This document shows positions 11,301 through 25,392 of a DNA stretch of 64,000 bases, piece by piece. Within the stretch, counting starts at the first letter, position 1, and each line of letters opens with the position of its first letter. Under the pieces are notes generated by a model. It ran no database searches, was not told where the DNA came from, and saw nothing but the letters and a program-made list of their open reading frames with translations. Source of the stretch: Epiperipatus broadwayi (lineage: Eukaryota; Onychophora; Udeonychophora; Euonychophora; Peripatidae); the NCBI GenBank assembly GCA_028023455.1, contig JAQFVV010013296.1:102236-166235 (forward strand). The letters run 5' to 3'. A program made the position numbers and the translations under genes.

Positions 11301-12122
11301 AAAATGACATCTGTAATCAAAAATAATAAAAAAATTTACAATTTTATATTAGGTATCAGTTGTGCTTAAATTGATAGTCATGGGGCCTGGAAGAAGGTTT
11401 GAATAAAGGTTGAGGAAGGTGTGTTAAGTTTAGGCTGTTCTTTTGTGACTGTAAGACCTGTAATGGGCATTGGAGGGAGGATAGAATCCCATATTTATAG
11501 GATAAAGATCTAGTAGAGAAAGTTCTGGGCCCATTCATTATGCAGGTAGAGCTTATTATCTAAAAATATGTGCACTGGAAAATAGATCCAACATAAGCTG
11601 CAAATCAGTTCATTGAAAGAAAAATTCCCAACATAATCATAATAAAGCTGTGTTATCATAATCCACATGGTCAGTAGATGAATACTGACATTTACAGCAT
11701 CCTCATATTTTGTATGGATGAAATCCCAGTGAAGAAAATCCTGGGCTCATTTAATCTGCTGGTAATAGAATTTCCAGCACAGTAATCAAATTAAATTATA
11801 TAGTTTTTTATTGCATAAGTTGAATAATAAGCAGATATGTCCTGCAATTCATGGCATTCAACTCCCCACATGCTTCCATAAAGATGCATGTTGTCCCTGG
11901 TGGTCATCACAAATGACATAATCATTGCAGGAAAAGTTATCCTCTGTAGTTTACTAGTCTTTGGTGATCTCAAACTTATTTTGAAAAAAAAAATAAAAAA
12001 AATAAAGGGTGTTTCTTTTTATAAATAAATAAAAACTAAAAGTCACATTAAAGATAAAATTGAAATGTCAGAGATAAAATGGGTCAAATTGACATGTTTT
12101 ACCTCTCAAATGGTGTGTGTGT
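11301..12122. other. Interior of the putative old LTR element, right part
   Basis: Contains a diverged internal direct repeat: a segment with GAAAGTTCTGGGCCCATT near 11520 resembles one with GAAAATCCTGGGCTCATTT near 11733. No credible open frame on either strand. Confidence 0.35.
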
Positions 12123-13100
<978 letters not shown>

Positions 13101-13939
13101 CTGTAGTAAATATTACTTATGTAATCAATGTGCGGTAAAATATTTATAATTACAACTTTAAATTACCATATAGATTTCTAACTATAAGATCTTTCCATTG
13201 ACTCATTGTAAATCAAAAGATTTCATGGGTACTGGTGGGTAATAGGAATTTTGGACTTAATCAGGGAAGTATTGAATAGCTTCATGCTCTCAATTCTAAC
13301 TGCTTCAGCTTCACTTAGTTATATAGAAAATAGATTGAAGTAAAGAAGGGTTTCTCTCTTTTCTTCCAAAGAGTAAGCTTGTGGTTAAGACCTGTAGAAG
13401 TCCCTACCTTCGCATTTTCAAATGCACATGCTTAAAGGCTTATTGAATTAGTAAATATTACATGTTGTTGGTAATAATCTTTACAAATTCAGACCTTACT
13501 GTAGACATATACATAGTAGATCTAATAGCAGAATTCTCTTCTTTTTTACAGCATGGTTTTCTTCTTGAAAGCTAACAAAGTTGTATATGTACAATCAACA
13601 TTCATATCTGGCTAATATTACATAGTTTCAAGTCTTTGACTGATGTGACTTGGGTTGTTTAGCCACACATGATGAATAATCTTCTGGTAGAAAATATTTT
13701 CATAATTGTTGATTTGGATGTAGTATTTAAAAATATTTTTTAAACCATCAGCTATGTAAAGTTATTTGAAGTTGTTCTGTAGGAAAATATTTTGACTAGT
13801 GGTTTTCCTTTTCAACAGATATTGGATAAATTTAATCATTGGCTGGTTATAGCCCTTTGTCTTTTCTTCTTTCTTGCTGTTAACAGCTACTATTGTCTTT
13901 AAATCTATTTATAGTTTTAGCTCTAAAACAAAGACTTCA
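13101..13939. other. AT-rich spacer, no gene seen
   Basis: Unique-looking AT-rich DNA between the LTR-like repeat and the truncated LINE. I see no open frame, hairpin or repeat worth naming. Confidence 0.4.
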
Positions 13940-15490
13940 CCACATTTCTGAATCCCCTCTAGCTCAGGCTAAAACATGACCTCCCTGGCATCTTCCTTCC
14001 TGCACTGAGCAAAAGCATCAAATGCCTTGCTTATGTAGATGACATGGTTGTCTTCCTTCCCTCAGTTGATCTCATCCCCAGGATTCAACAGATCCTCACC
14101 TGATGCCCCAAAACATACAGGCTAGAATTTAACAGTGATAAATCAGTGACCTGGCAACTATCAACTGGTAAACAATTCTCTTCCACCTTCAATGTCAAGC
14201 CACACAACTTCATTGGATTCCCCCTCATGCTGTTTCCTAGGGACATGAGAGTACGGATCCAAACCACACTCTATCAAAGCATATAATCCACCCTCAGCAC
14301 CATCACAGGCATCTACCTCTCCCTTAATGGGAAAGTCACCTTCCTCAATCTTCTAGTGTTTCCTAAAATAGCATACTACCTCCCCATTGTTCTACCTACA
14401 CATTACTTTATATCCAAAATCCAACTCCCTTTGTACCAATTTTCTCTGGGGCAGAAAGGTAGTGGCCAGCAGCCTAAAAAGAACTTGTTTTCCTAAAAAC
14501 CTCAATGGGTTGGGCCTCCACTCCATCGATACTCTTCTGATCCAGAGATCTCACATTATTCTCATACTCCTAAGTCACTTTCCTGCCAACCTCATGCATA
14601 TTATTATCAACCCCCTGACACTCTCCCAGTGGCAGGCCCAGGTCATGGACCTCACTAATTGCCAACATCCTACAAAAGGCAGGCTTTGTTATACCAGTCA
14701 TCAGCAGTAAACTAAAGTACTGGGAGGTTTTCAATCAGATTGCAGACTCCTCCATTGTGCCCTCTACATTCCTCAAACTTACCAATGCTCAATTAATCCA
14801 CAAAATTCAAAAGGTGGTCCCTTGAAGCAAAATTCCTCGATTTCCTCCTCAAAATCATTCTTCACTCCATTCCCACAAATCAATTTTTGGTCAATTGTAG
14901 GGGTTTCACCAAGATCTCTCCCATATGCCAGCTCTGTAAAACTGACAATGAAACCCTCCAGCACTTTTTACTTAAATGCCCCTTTCTGCTTGGCATGAGA
15001 AATGTCATCAACTCCTGCCTTTTCTCACACAGGAATACCATTCTTCAAACTCCAAGAATCCATAGAAACAGGGGTCTTCACTGCTATTTAGACTATTGGT
15101 TTTCCTTATCTATGCTCTCTGGTTGCTCCGATGTGCATCATCCTTGACCAGAGAGTACATTTAGTAAATCAAAAGCTCTTGGACCTAACTCACTCTCTCA
15201 AAACCAGAGATACCAAACTAGCCCCACCTCCACTCCTCACAGACACTTGGGCAATCCTCCAACTCCCATTCTCCCAGCCTCTGTCATAGGACCCAATCAT
15301 GAAAACATGCATTTCAGACTGGCCTGGACTACACACTGTTTCCCCTTTCTACTTCCCATTTTCTTTAGACATGTATCTTTTCCCTCTTACCATGTTGCTC
15401 CTGAAATTTCAATTTATTTTATAATCACTCCCTTGTAAACCTTTTCTAATTGTATCTGGGTTTTTTTTTTTTTTGATGAATAAATGTTCA
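13940..15490 (+). pseudogene. 5'-truncated L1/Tx1-like LINE, RT to C-terminus
   Basis: A dead LINE fragment that is less AT-rich than its flanks. In shifting plus-strand frames it shows a YVDD-type catalytic motif (around 14030-14045) followed by FLPS, NLLVFPKIAYYLP near 14350, a short open stretch at 14387-14710 with FLWGRKVVA and GLGLHSIDTL, then KFKRW near 14810. The C-terminal Cys/His cluster (CQLCKTDNETLQHFLLKCPF) lies at 14923-14990. The same landmarks occur in the longer LINE at 30230-36124 (YMDD, KFKRWFLEPKYFDF, CSLCLRKNETCLHLLCHC), so the two belong to related families. Many stops and shifts. The 3' end has a long T run and an AATAAA-like signal near 15478. Confidence 0.75.
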
Positions 15491-18400
15491 TCATTGAGAA
15501 AAAACAAAGACTACATATTCTATTGTCCTAAATCTTTAATAGTATTTATTTTTGTTAGCTATCACACTTGACAAATTAATTAACTCTGTATTAATTTTTA
15601 TACTGAAATATTTTTATCAAACATATTTTATCTCAAATTCGAAGACCAGATTAAATTTTCCATCACATGTTTTTTTCTTTCACATTCAGATAGTTATTTT
15701 ACAAATAATTATAAAATAGTTTTTTATTTATTCTGACTAGAAAGAAAATAAAAGAAAGGAGAAAGAAAATTATGATTCAACTTTGAATTTTTTTTTTCTA
15801 GTTTTCAATTTTAATGCTTCATAATTTTTAATAATATATTTGAATTTACAGTTAAATTTACCCCAAGAAAAAGGAACTTATTTTTTAAGCCTTTTCCAGA
15901 AGGAAAATCTAAAAGATTATAAACTTAAATAAAATAACTATTTTCTTTTTCATTGTCCTTCATTAATCGAGTTATAATTTTTAATATTTTCAATTACGCA
16001 TAATTTCTTTACAAAATATTTCATGGCTTTATTAAATCTATAAACCAATTTTCTTTTAATTTTTTAAATTGATGTAATTAATTGCTACAGATATGTCTCA
16101 TATGTGCTCACATATATAATGAAGCTGTGCATATATATACAGATATATATATATGCTGGCTTCACCATTCACTGTGGACTAGCTAAGATACTAAGTCCAA
16201 CCACAGTGAATGTATGTTTCTTCCTTAAAATAAATTATCATCTGCATAAATAGTTACATAAGTTAAAAAAGGAAAAAAAGATTTAATGAAATAAAATATA
16301 GAAAGTTTAAATTTTTATTTGTAACTATTTTTAAAATATATGTGGCCAGAATTAAATAAGATAAATTTTCTTAATTAAAGAGAATCCATTAAAGAATGCA
16401 ATTAATGTATGAAACATTTTAATTGAGAAAAAAATTGATAATGGAAAACTTGAAACAATAGGCTACTAATAAGTAGTCTAATTAAAAATAGAATTGAAAA
16501 GGGTATAAATAAAGAATTTTTCTTTTGTTCTGGGTCTTATGATTACTGTAGTCTTGCTGAAGAATTAGCTTTTATTCAGAATTTTCGGAAAGAAGTTTGC
16601 TGAAATTTACAAGATAAATTTTCTAGGAAAGCTTGCTGTATTGTCTTCAATCCATAGTCTTTTTCTTTCTGTTCAGCATATATATCCATAAATCATGAAA
16701 TGAGCTACTCTACAAAAAGAAATGAGTGAGTGATATTTTTTTTTTCACTCTCCTGCCCATTCCCGAGACCAGAGTCATAGACATGTGAGCCAGCCTGAGA
16801 ACTAAAGTGCCCTGCATTCATAAGAAATGCTATACCCTGTTCAATACAAAATTCTTTCAATGGAAATGTGAAATAACATCAAAACTCAAAAAGGAACTGC
16901 CATGCAACATCAACAGCTTCCATCCTTACACCAGCCTTCTAGTTACCAGTAACTATTCCATAATCTGAAATATATTTTATATTTCCTCAATGTAAATATC
17001 TGCTTTGTTATTCTATTTTTATATGTTTTTGAAATCTATTTGTTCGCATCTTGTAAAATTATATTTCATTAATTGCTTTCTTTTCTCCTTTGTTTAAAAT
17101 ATTGTAATGGGTGGTGATTTATTACATATAATGACGGCAATAGTTCTTATTAATTTAATTGAAAATGTGTCATTTAACTTTCTGCCATTGTGCTCTTGTA
17201 ATTAAGTATTTATTTTATATAAATATTTTACTTAGACTGAAAAGAAAGCAAATCATAGAAAGTGCAAATCCTATCCTTAAAATCAATATTTAATTGCTAC
17301 AGATTCTTTCGAATAACTATAAAGATTCTATTATAAAAACTTCCCAAGATTTTTTTAATTTAGTTTTTTTTTTATATTGATATATATAAAAGGAAAGATC
17401 CTGATCAATGTCTTTATTTTTTCAGTCAGTGAATGGTTACGAATTTAAAGTTCTATTTTAAAGAGCGTGAAATAAAATAAACGTTCGCATTTTTTTTTTT
17501 TTTTTTGTAATAAGAGAGTGTACATTTGACAATATGTATCTATATTAAAGTTTATAAATACCTTGGCTCTGTGGGTAGATAGGTTCAACTTCAACTAAAT
17601 CAATAAAATATCCGCCCACTTATATTAGTGATCTAAATTTTATAAAAGGGAAGTTACTATTATTTTTCTGTGGATTTTTCAGTGGTGGTTGAGCTTTCAT
17701 AATATATATATATATATTTTGCAGAGGGTTTCTTTTTAAATTTAAAGGTTGTTGACCGTATTTATGTGGTATCATGCACTGGGTGATCTGTGGGCATCTC
17801 AGCATGTATACAGTGCTTCTCTTTTATCAAGTTTGCTTAGGTTAATATACATACATATGGATCTTCATGAAAATAAATAAAAATTCTGGATCTCATATCT
17901 ATCTCAGATATTTCAATGTATGCAACTGGACATAAGCAAGAAAACTCCATACTCTGAATACAAGTCACGCGTTTAGCAAACGGATTCCACTTTTCTCTCT
18001 AACCCAGTTTAGAGACAGGGGGCTGTCCGGTCTTGTATTAACCTCTTGATTGCTGTTATGTCTTGAGTCTCACAGCCCACAATATGCTATCACCTTAGTG
18101 CACAGTATTGTATATTTATATTTATTTTGAAATCTTTCTCAAAATGTTATTGAAATGTTTTAATCATAGCTGGAAATTTCTGCTGGGATCACTATTTCAT
18201 TTCTTTAATCATTAATAGAGGGATGTGACTTAAACCTGTCCAAAAAGCATTTAGTTCAGTTTGACCACTTATTGATTCCTATGTGATATATCCATAGAGT
18301 TAATGAAACATGTCTTTCTCTTGATTTTTATGTAACCCATCCATTGGCTGGAAATATTTTTTAAAAAAATTATAATATAAATTTTTGTCTATCATTATCA

Positions 18401-18600
18401 TTACAAAAAAAAAAAGGATTTTTCATATATATCTGTATATGGTTGTAGTTTAATAGCCTGCAGCTCAATCAGTGGATCTTTGTAGAATCTTACTAGCATA
18501 ACTAATAAAAGTTTCTTTTTGTCTGTCATTCACTATCATTAAAACTTTGTAATATTGTTTGTTTTTCTTTGTGTGACACACATGCATAAATCTGGCCATT
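15491..18600. other. AT-rich intergenic or intronic DNA
   Basis: No open frame of interest. 16680-16960 is an island with noticeably more G and C, without recognisable coding. 17535-18080 contains further mixed-composition stretches. There is a perfect short hairpin at 16166-16212 and poly-T runs near 17493. If the FBXO47 gene extends this far on the minus strand, this is intron, but I found no exon here. Confidence 0.4.
16166..16212. repeat. Short imperfect hairpin
   Basis: CATTCACTGTGGACT (16166-16180) pairs with AGTCC-AA-CCACAGTGAATG (16194-16212): 15 pairs with a two-base bulge and a 13-nt loop. It resembles a small stem-loop, but nothing shows that it is transcribed. The stem is shorter than a typical animal miRNA precursor. 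Confidence 0.5.
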
Positions 18601-21600
18601 ATATATATCTACTTGTTAAAATTCATTTTGTGGTTTTATCTCTCCCTGACCACTGGGCATACATTAATAATAAATTCTAGTGAGGTTTGGGGAATAAGTT
18701 GCTTAGTAGCAATATGGAGGAGTAGGTGAGGTTCGAACCCCCTCTACCTGCATCTCTAGGTTAGGTTAAAGCAGTTCTACTTTTAATACCTTTACAATAC
18801 TAACCTATGAAATTTACAAATCAGTTTATTATAATATTTTATTAAGCTATTCCTAATAATTTGATAACAATGTCAATTTGTAAAACAAATAATTCTAACT
18901 GCAATCAATTTAAAATCATAAAATAATTCTACTAGCAATCATTTGTGCTGTTACTATGTATATATATGTACAGAATCATGTTAAAAGATAGTTTATTAAT
19001 TGCTATTTTAATTTTCATTCTGTATATATGTGTAGAGAAAATATTTTATGAGTGTATTTTCAAACAAAATATTTTAAGATATATTAAAAAATAAAAAACT
19101 TTTAACTTTTATAACAATTGTTTAATTATTTATTTTTAGTATTATTTAAATACAGAAATTATATTTTTGCAAACTGTTAAATATATCTTTAATAGTTAAA
19201 TAGTTGTTGTTAACTGAGTTTCTCTTAATAGATTACCTGTTTTATTATTAAGTTATTAAACTATATAATCTACATTAATGTCTATAATTTTTACTCGTAA
19301 TGTCTATAATTTTTACTCATTGGCAGGCAAGAATTAGTCTAAAATAGGAGGAAATAACCCATAACAAAAAGAGGTTTATATGTTGGTATATTTTTTAGCT
19401 TAATATTATTTTATATCTCTAATTAATGACATTATATCTGTATAATATTACAAGAGTTAGAATATCATAAGTATATAGTTTAAAGCAAGCACATATTAAA
19501 ATATATCCCACTTGGTTACAGTTATCTAGTTAAATAATTAATGCATCATCTTTTTGCTTTTATTTCCATTATTGAAATTATTGTTGAAATCAGTAATTTT
19601 GTTATGTGCACTTTAAATATCATAATCATCATTACTATTGCCACTATTTCCAGTTAAATGTAGTTATCTCTTCTATCCTATCATCAACAAATATATTCAG
19701 ATACGCATAAATAATATGTCAATTATAATTATCATCTGACCTATGTATTATGATCACCATCAGTAAAATATTTGGCTATTTTACCCATAGTTCTCTCTAT
19801 TATTTTATGATGTTACAATACATATTGAGGCAAAATAGTCTTTTAAAATGAAATATAATATGTGTGTGCATATAATATATATTTAAAATTAGAAAGGAAA
19901 AGTAGAAATGAACATAGATAAAAATTACTATATATATACTTATTCAAAATGTAGTGTGGAATAACAAGTATTGATTATACAATAATTTTTGATAATTTTA
20001 CTATAAATTATTTAAGATCAAATCTAAAAAAGAAGAGTATTGATAAATTAGATATCTACATTCCATTTTATGTTTACTTGATTGATTTTAAAACAATGTG
20101 TTGAGAATAATAATTATTCAGTAAATGAAGATTCAGCACACTTTACATGAATAAAATAGATATAAATAAAAAATAAGATAGAAAATAAAATTTATTTTTA
20201 GATTTTATTTTCTATGTATGTTACAATAAATAAATACTTTTTTACTGTTAAGAAATTAATCTAAAAATAAAATTTTATCATCTTCATTTATATCATTAGA
20301 ATGGGTTTTTAAAAATAAAAAATATATACAAATATAACTTGTATTGTTCATTGGTAGTTTTTGCCTAATTTTGTATTTTTTTGTTCATATTTAGAAATGT
20401 CAAAATAAACCTAGTGTTCTTCATTTAGAGCTTGTAATCTCAGCTGACTCACACTAAAAAGTCATTGACTTTCTGACTTGTATACTGTTGTTTGAATGAA
20501 GTATGTTTTAAATCATCTATGGAAAAGTGAAGAAAGTGCTTTGGAAATATTAGACCTCAACAATCTTCTTAGTAAAATCTAATCACTTGTGCCAAATGTG
20601 GTTCTCAAAAAGATGAAAATTTTATCCCCTGAATTACTTTGCAGTCTCATCTGAATCATATATGCTGTAAAATTTTGCAATAAAAAATAAAAATCAGTGA
20701 TGAACAGGATCTCTTTCCAGCCTTTTTTGTTCAGGTTATGTAATTATTTTATCAACCAGTGATGGTAACTGAAGTAAATAAATTTTTATGGGTTTTATCT
20801 TTTTTTTATTTGTTGTTATTACAAAGTCAGTTCATTTTTATTTTATTTTATTGTAATCTGTATTGAATAAAATAAAAAAAAAAAGGCAATTCTTATGTGA
20901 AAAAATAAGAATTTTTTAGCTAACCTTTATTGTTTTTATCAAAGCAGTTGAAGTCATAATTGACCATATTTTTGCCTCACTTTTTCAAAACCAAAAAAAA
21001 AAAAAAATTTAGACAGCTAATACAAGTAAAAATTCCAAACAAACCTGCCAATTATAAGTAATTTTTAAGGGATTTTTGAAATTATATATTTAATTTATTA
21101 AAAACTCAATAAGACACTTACACTTACTTTTTCTCTCTACCTTTTCATCCCCACTCTACTTTTTTTCAAAACTGAATAAGAAATTGAAAAGACAAATAAT
21201 ACTAAAAGTTTGAAGCAAACCTTTTCAATTACAAGTAATAAGAGATTTTTAATTATACATTTAGTTTATAATAAATTAGTTTGTAATCCATTATTATTAT
21301 TATATAGTATTTGACAATAAATCATTTCTCCAAAGAAAAAAAAACTTCAATTTATCACTTATCCGAGGATGGTTTCATATGTTGAAGCAGTGTATAAAGA
21401 ATCACTAAATGTAAATATAATGTAGGTATCTGACTATATTGGTACCCAAAGAAGTCTATGTAATATAAGTATTTTTATTAAATTAATTTTTGATTTTTAA
21501 GAAAATATGAAATTCTTAATGTAGCAAAAGACGATTTTAAAATATTTTTTGAATAAAATGAAATTGTCTTTTTTTTTTATAATACACATTAATTATAGTT

Positions 21601-22440
21601 AATCATAAATATCTTATTTACATATGTTTAATTTCAAATAAGAATGACGTATCATAAATTCTAGAAAACTTTGCAAGCATCATTCATTCAGGCATAGTAA
21701 AAATAATTTAAAGTGATTGCTTAACATCTTTGCATTCTCATTTCCAAGTTCTTAAGATTTGCCCATATATAAATATTTGGGTCAAAAAGATAGATGGATT
21801 CATTCTATCTTTTCATAAAGACTTTATCTTGTGTTTGGAAAGTGAGAGTATTCATTTATAGTTTAAAATCCACAAAGCACATGTGCATTAGCTTAATAGC
21901 TGATTATTAATATTATAGTTAATCATGTAATCTGTTTTTATTTAAAGAATTAAGAAATTTATTAAAACTTATTTTGGTATTGATAAATGTAAATTAAAAA
22001 AGTAGGACAATTGTAATTAAGTTATAAATTTGTTTTTATTAATCAAAATAAAAAAAACTTATAATTTTCTTGTTTTTATGTTTTACTGTCTATTATAAAA
22101 GTGAATTCAAACTAACTCCTTTTTAGTAGAGAGATTGTAATTGTATAGTTGTAGAGATTGATCTAGAAAGAACATTTGCCAGTCTCCATGTTGGCCAAGT
22201 TTAAACTGCCAGAAAAGTGATGTCTTTTTGTGATTTCATAGTGTAATATGTGAAAAACAGACTAACTGAAATCCAAGAAATTATTGAAGCTAAATGGTGT
22301 TAAGAACTCCCAATGTTTATCATATATATGCACTATTCAGTATGAGAGTAAGAAGTAAGCCTATTTATCTTGAGATTCCAGTGCGATATTTTATTCATAC
22401 ACTACTTTATAAATGAATAGAAGCACATACAAAAGAAATC
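18601..22440. other. AT-rich intergenic or intronic DNA, no gene seen
   Basis: Very AT-rich throughout, with scattered homopolymers (around 20870, 20990, 21560) and short dinucleotide tracts. I saw no coding, no LTR or TIR ends and no RNA gene. A GGTTCGAACCC motif at 18730 is discussed among the rejected items. Confidence 0.4.
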
Positions 22441-22466
22441 TATTATATATATATATATATATATAT
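22441..22466. repeat. (TA)n at the insertion site of the LTR element
   Basis: A TA-dinucleotide tract directly before the left LTR. (TA)n followed by (CA)n resumes at 27601 after the right LTR, so the element appears to have inserted into a dinucleotide tract. Confidence 0.7.
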
Positions 22467-24667
22467 TGTAATGATCCGCAGAAAGGGAGCTTAACATAAT
22501 CTGCACTACAGGGCACCATCTAGGCATTTGAACCTAGAAAAATTTATAGAGTAGGCAGATACGTAATTCAAAATAATTTTTTTAATATATATTTTGATTT
22601 AATATATTTTGTTTTGCGGTTGTTAGCCCATTGTCACTAGCTCATTGGAATAGCAGAGATTTATATTTATAATAAGTTCTTATCTAAGAATATATAAAAA
22701 AGAATAAAATAAGCCACTGCCAGTAATTATACACACAAACATTTATTTACGCACATATATAAATAAAATTTAACATTATTATTTTAGTATGTTTACTTTA
22801 ACATTTAACATTATTTTTAACTTTTATTTTTAGATTTTAATTTACATTTTAATTTTTATACTATTATAAGTTCGCACAGATGGATTTATAAAAGTTTGTT
22901 TTATAATGTTGAGTATAGATCGGTTACATAAATTACACTGTCAAAAACATTTCAAAATAAACATAAACGATCAAAATACAAAATCACTGTCAATTGCATA
23001 GGGAATACAAGAAACCCACTGGTATTCATCATAAGATACCGCAGTGACACCAATAACTTAAAAGACATCCGAATAAATACATTTTAGATACTCACCGTAA
23101 GGTATCATTATTTACCGAATGTCTATATATTTTGATCAAATATGAAAACCAAAAACATAATTAACTGATAACGAATCCATGCAACTTCCATACCCAACTT
23201 AAATTTAATGCATTTTTATTTAGAGTGTCGAATATGAATAGACTACATAGATTTGCATTTGAAAGAAAATATTCTATCCTTATTTAACCTTAGGCCAAAA
23301 GTTCGCAGTCAAACTAACGTCAATTCATCTGATATATCGATGCATTCAATGTAATATAAAATACGGCAGCACAAAAGGTTAAGAGAAGAAATTGCCTCTC
23401 ATCAGATAGAAATACTACATCTATCTGACAAGAAGAGCAATAAAAAAAAAAACTCCATAGGAAAGGACTGTGGTCATTTTGCCCACTTACAAATCGCATT
23501 CCATAGGCCAAAAAGAAAGTGTGCAGCGTATAAAGCGATTCTGCCTGTAGCGAACCTCATACTACATCTACTAATCACACCAATATATCCAATCCATTGA
23601 CCCAATTCAACTATGAAACAAATAACCTAAGATTACCCTCCCCTAATATAACTTTACAAATCTATATAGCCATTCATGCCCAACTTAAGTTTAACATTTA
23701 TATAATTTAATTTATCGCAAAACAAAAATCATAAATAAAACTTAAAGAACAAAAAAAAAATTAAATGGAAATGATTTTACAAAAAAGAAATACATCAAAT
23801 AAAATTATAACTAATTAATAAATAATTTAGTTTGGTCAGATAGGAATCTATTTCTATTTTTTTTTAAACATGGAGAAAGTTTATATTTTAAAGTTCTTAA
23901 TGTTTTCAAATGTTCATTAACTATATATTTCTTACTGTTTTGAAAAATGTCCATAGTCTCTGATTTTTTTGTAATGGAAGGTGTTAATTCCCACGAAGTC
24001 ATAAGGAGATCAGTGTGCAGTTAACCGTTGGTCCTTTATGGTTGATGGTATTCTTCCAGGCCTTGATGTCCTGTGGTCCGCAATATTGGAAAACGATGTT
24101 TCATTTTTTTTGAACAACTGAAGGAATTGAAAGTGCGTCTTTCAATCCCTTCTCCTCCAACCCTCTCCAACTTAACACATATCTGTCATCTTGTAATAAC
24201 TAACTAATAATTTCCAAACTTTTCCTTTTATATTAATTTTAAGGATTCAATTGACATTACGTCATTGATGTGATGGTCCTTTCGCTGAGGTCCGATTCCA
24301 TTGTTTTTCTCTCCTATCTGACCTTTGCTTATACATTTAAATGCCCAAGGCTAGTTTACATTTAACTAATTAAAACAATCATTTCCATTTTCTGATTACT
24401 TAATGTGTTTTCCAAAATTAAAGATATATTTTTATCTCTAAATCTTTTTAAGTTTTTGCTTTTAAAATATTTTTTCTATTTTTAATAAAGTTTTATTTTA
24501 ATAATATTTTTTTTTTCATCTGTGCGATTTTTATATATATATGAGTTTAGTATAGAATTTTAATTTTCAATTTTTAATTCTTAAAAAGGAAGTTTTATTT
24601 GCGAACTTTTATTCTTTTCATGTTTACTAATAAAAAAACAATGTAACGTACGTATGTGCCCGTTACA
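22467..24667 (-). mobile_element. LTR (3' LTR in element orientation) of a short-interior element
   Basis: 2.2 kb, starting TGTAATG and ending CGTTACA, so the ends form the imperfect inverted repeat TGTAACG/CGTTACA usual for gypsy-type LTRs. It aligns end to end with 25393-27599, with roughly 3% mismatches by eye, densest in the first few hundred bases. Small open frames inside (for example 23811-24002) recur in the other copy but look like chance frames. Confidence 0.75.
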
Positions 24668-25392
24668 TATCAGTAAACTTGCTTAAAAAAAAAATAAACA
24701 AAAAAAATTTTACTTAGGGTTAGTAATTACGGTACACGATTAACGAAAACATTTACAAAAACATTCGGTTAGTAATTTTTACAAAGATTATATACAAAAA
24801 AAAAATGTTGACTATCGTTTTCCTAAGGACCATTTACATCTACGCCTCCTCCCCCCAAGCATTCTATTTTTTTATACATTTTATTTTTACACACGGCATG
24901 ACAAGCAAATTTTATAAATTATTTATTTAAGAAGGTTGCACTGAGGTAAATATGTTTTAAGGAATAATGGGTTTAAACGTGTATATTTGCAGCACAATTA
25001 TAAATACCACCAACTTATTTATGACTGATTGAAATGCATACATAGGGTTACACTGAAGTAATTCCCAAAGGTACTCATCGTAAGGTACCACATTTCGATC
25101 ATAAACTTACGTGGCTGTGCGCGCCTATACACGTTAAAGCATAATATATATTAACAAAAAAAAAAAAACATATTAATTGCAACCTTTTGACTTTCTTTTT
25201 AACAAAATACAATTTAATATTATTAATACTTTCTCGTGTTTAATATATGTGCAATTTCTTTCTGGCAGCGCATTTATAAGATTTAAAGTATATGACTTTA
25301 TGTAAACAGATAAAAATATCTCATTTTGACAAAAGAAATTTACTCAGGGTATACGTGGTTTATTAAACATCGGCCCCAGTTGGGAGACCAAT
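24668..25392 (-). mobile_element. 725-bp non-coding interior of the LTR element
   Basis: The region between the two 2.2 kb repeats has no protein-coding potential: no gag, protease, RT, RNase H or integrase motif on either strand. Read on the minus strand, TGGTCTCCCAACTGGGGCC (25390-25372) starts two bases inside the right-hand repeat. It resembles the tRNA-Lys(1,2) primer-binding site TGGCGCCCAACGTGGGGC with a few changes. That makes the right copy the 5' LTR. The matching purine tract beside the left copy is not evident. A non-autonomous LTR retrotransposon is the best reading. Confidence 0.6.
25372..25390 (-). promoter_or_regulatory. Degenerate tRNA-Lys-like primer-binding site
   Basis: Minus-strand TGGTCTCCCAACTGGGGCC beside the LTR edge, after a 2-nt spacer. 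The core CCCAAC-TGGGGC is shared with the intact site at 59685-59702. Substitutions after TGG and a missing G make it a partial match, so the tRNA assignment is tentative. Confidence 0.45.

Noticed and set aside
18699-18740. Possible tRNA gene or tRNA-derived SINE: an A-box-like TTGCTTAGTAGC and a B-box-like GGTTCGAACCC
   Set aside because: The boxes are only about 31 bp apart, too close for a tRNA, no acceptor stem or cloverleaf forms, and there is no A-rich tail or second copy in the window.
23811-24002. A 63-residue frame repeated at 26737-26928, first suspected to be a conserved gene
   Set aside because: It lies in the duplicated LTRs, so its conservation follows from LTR duplication. 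It has no recognisable motif.
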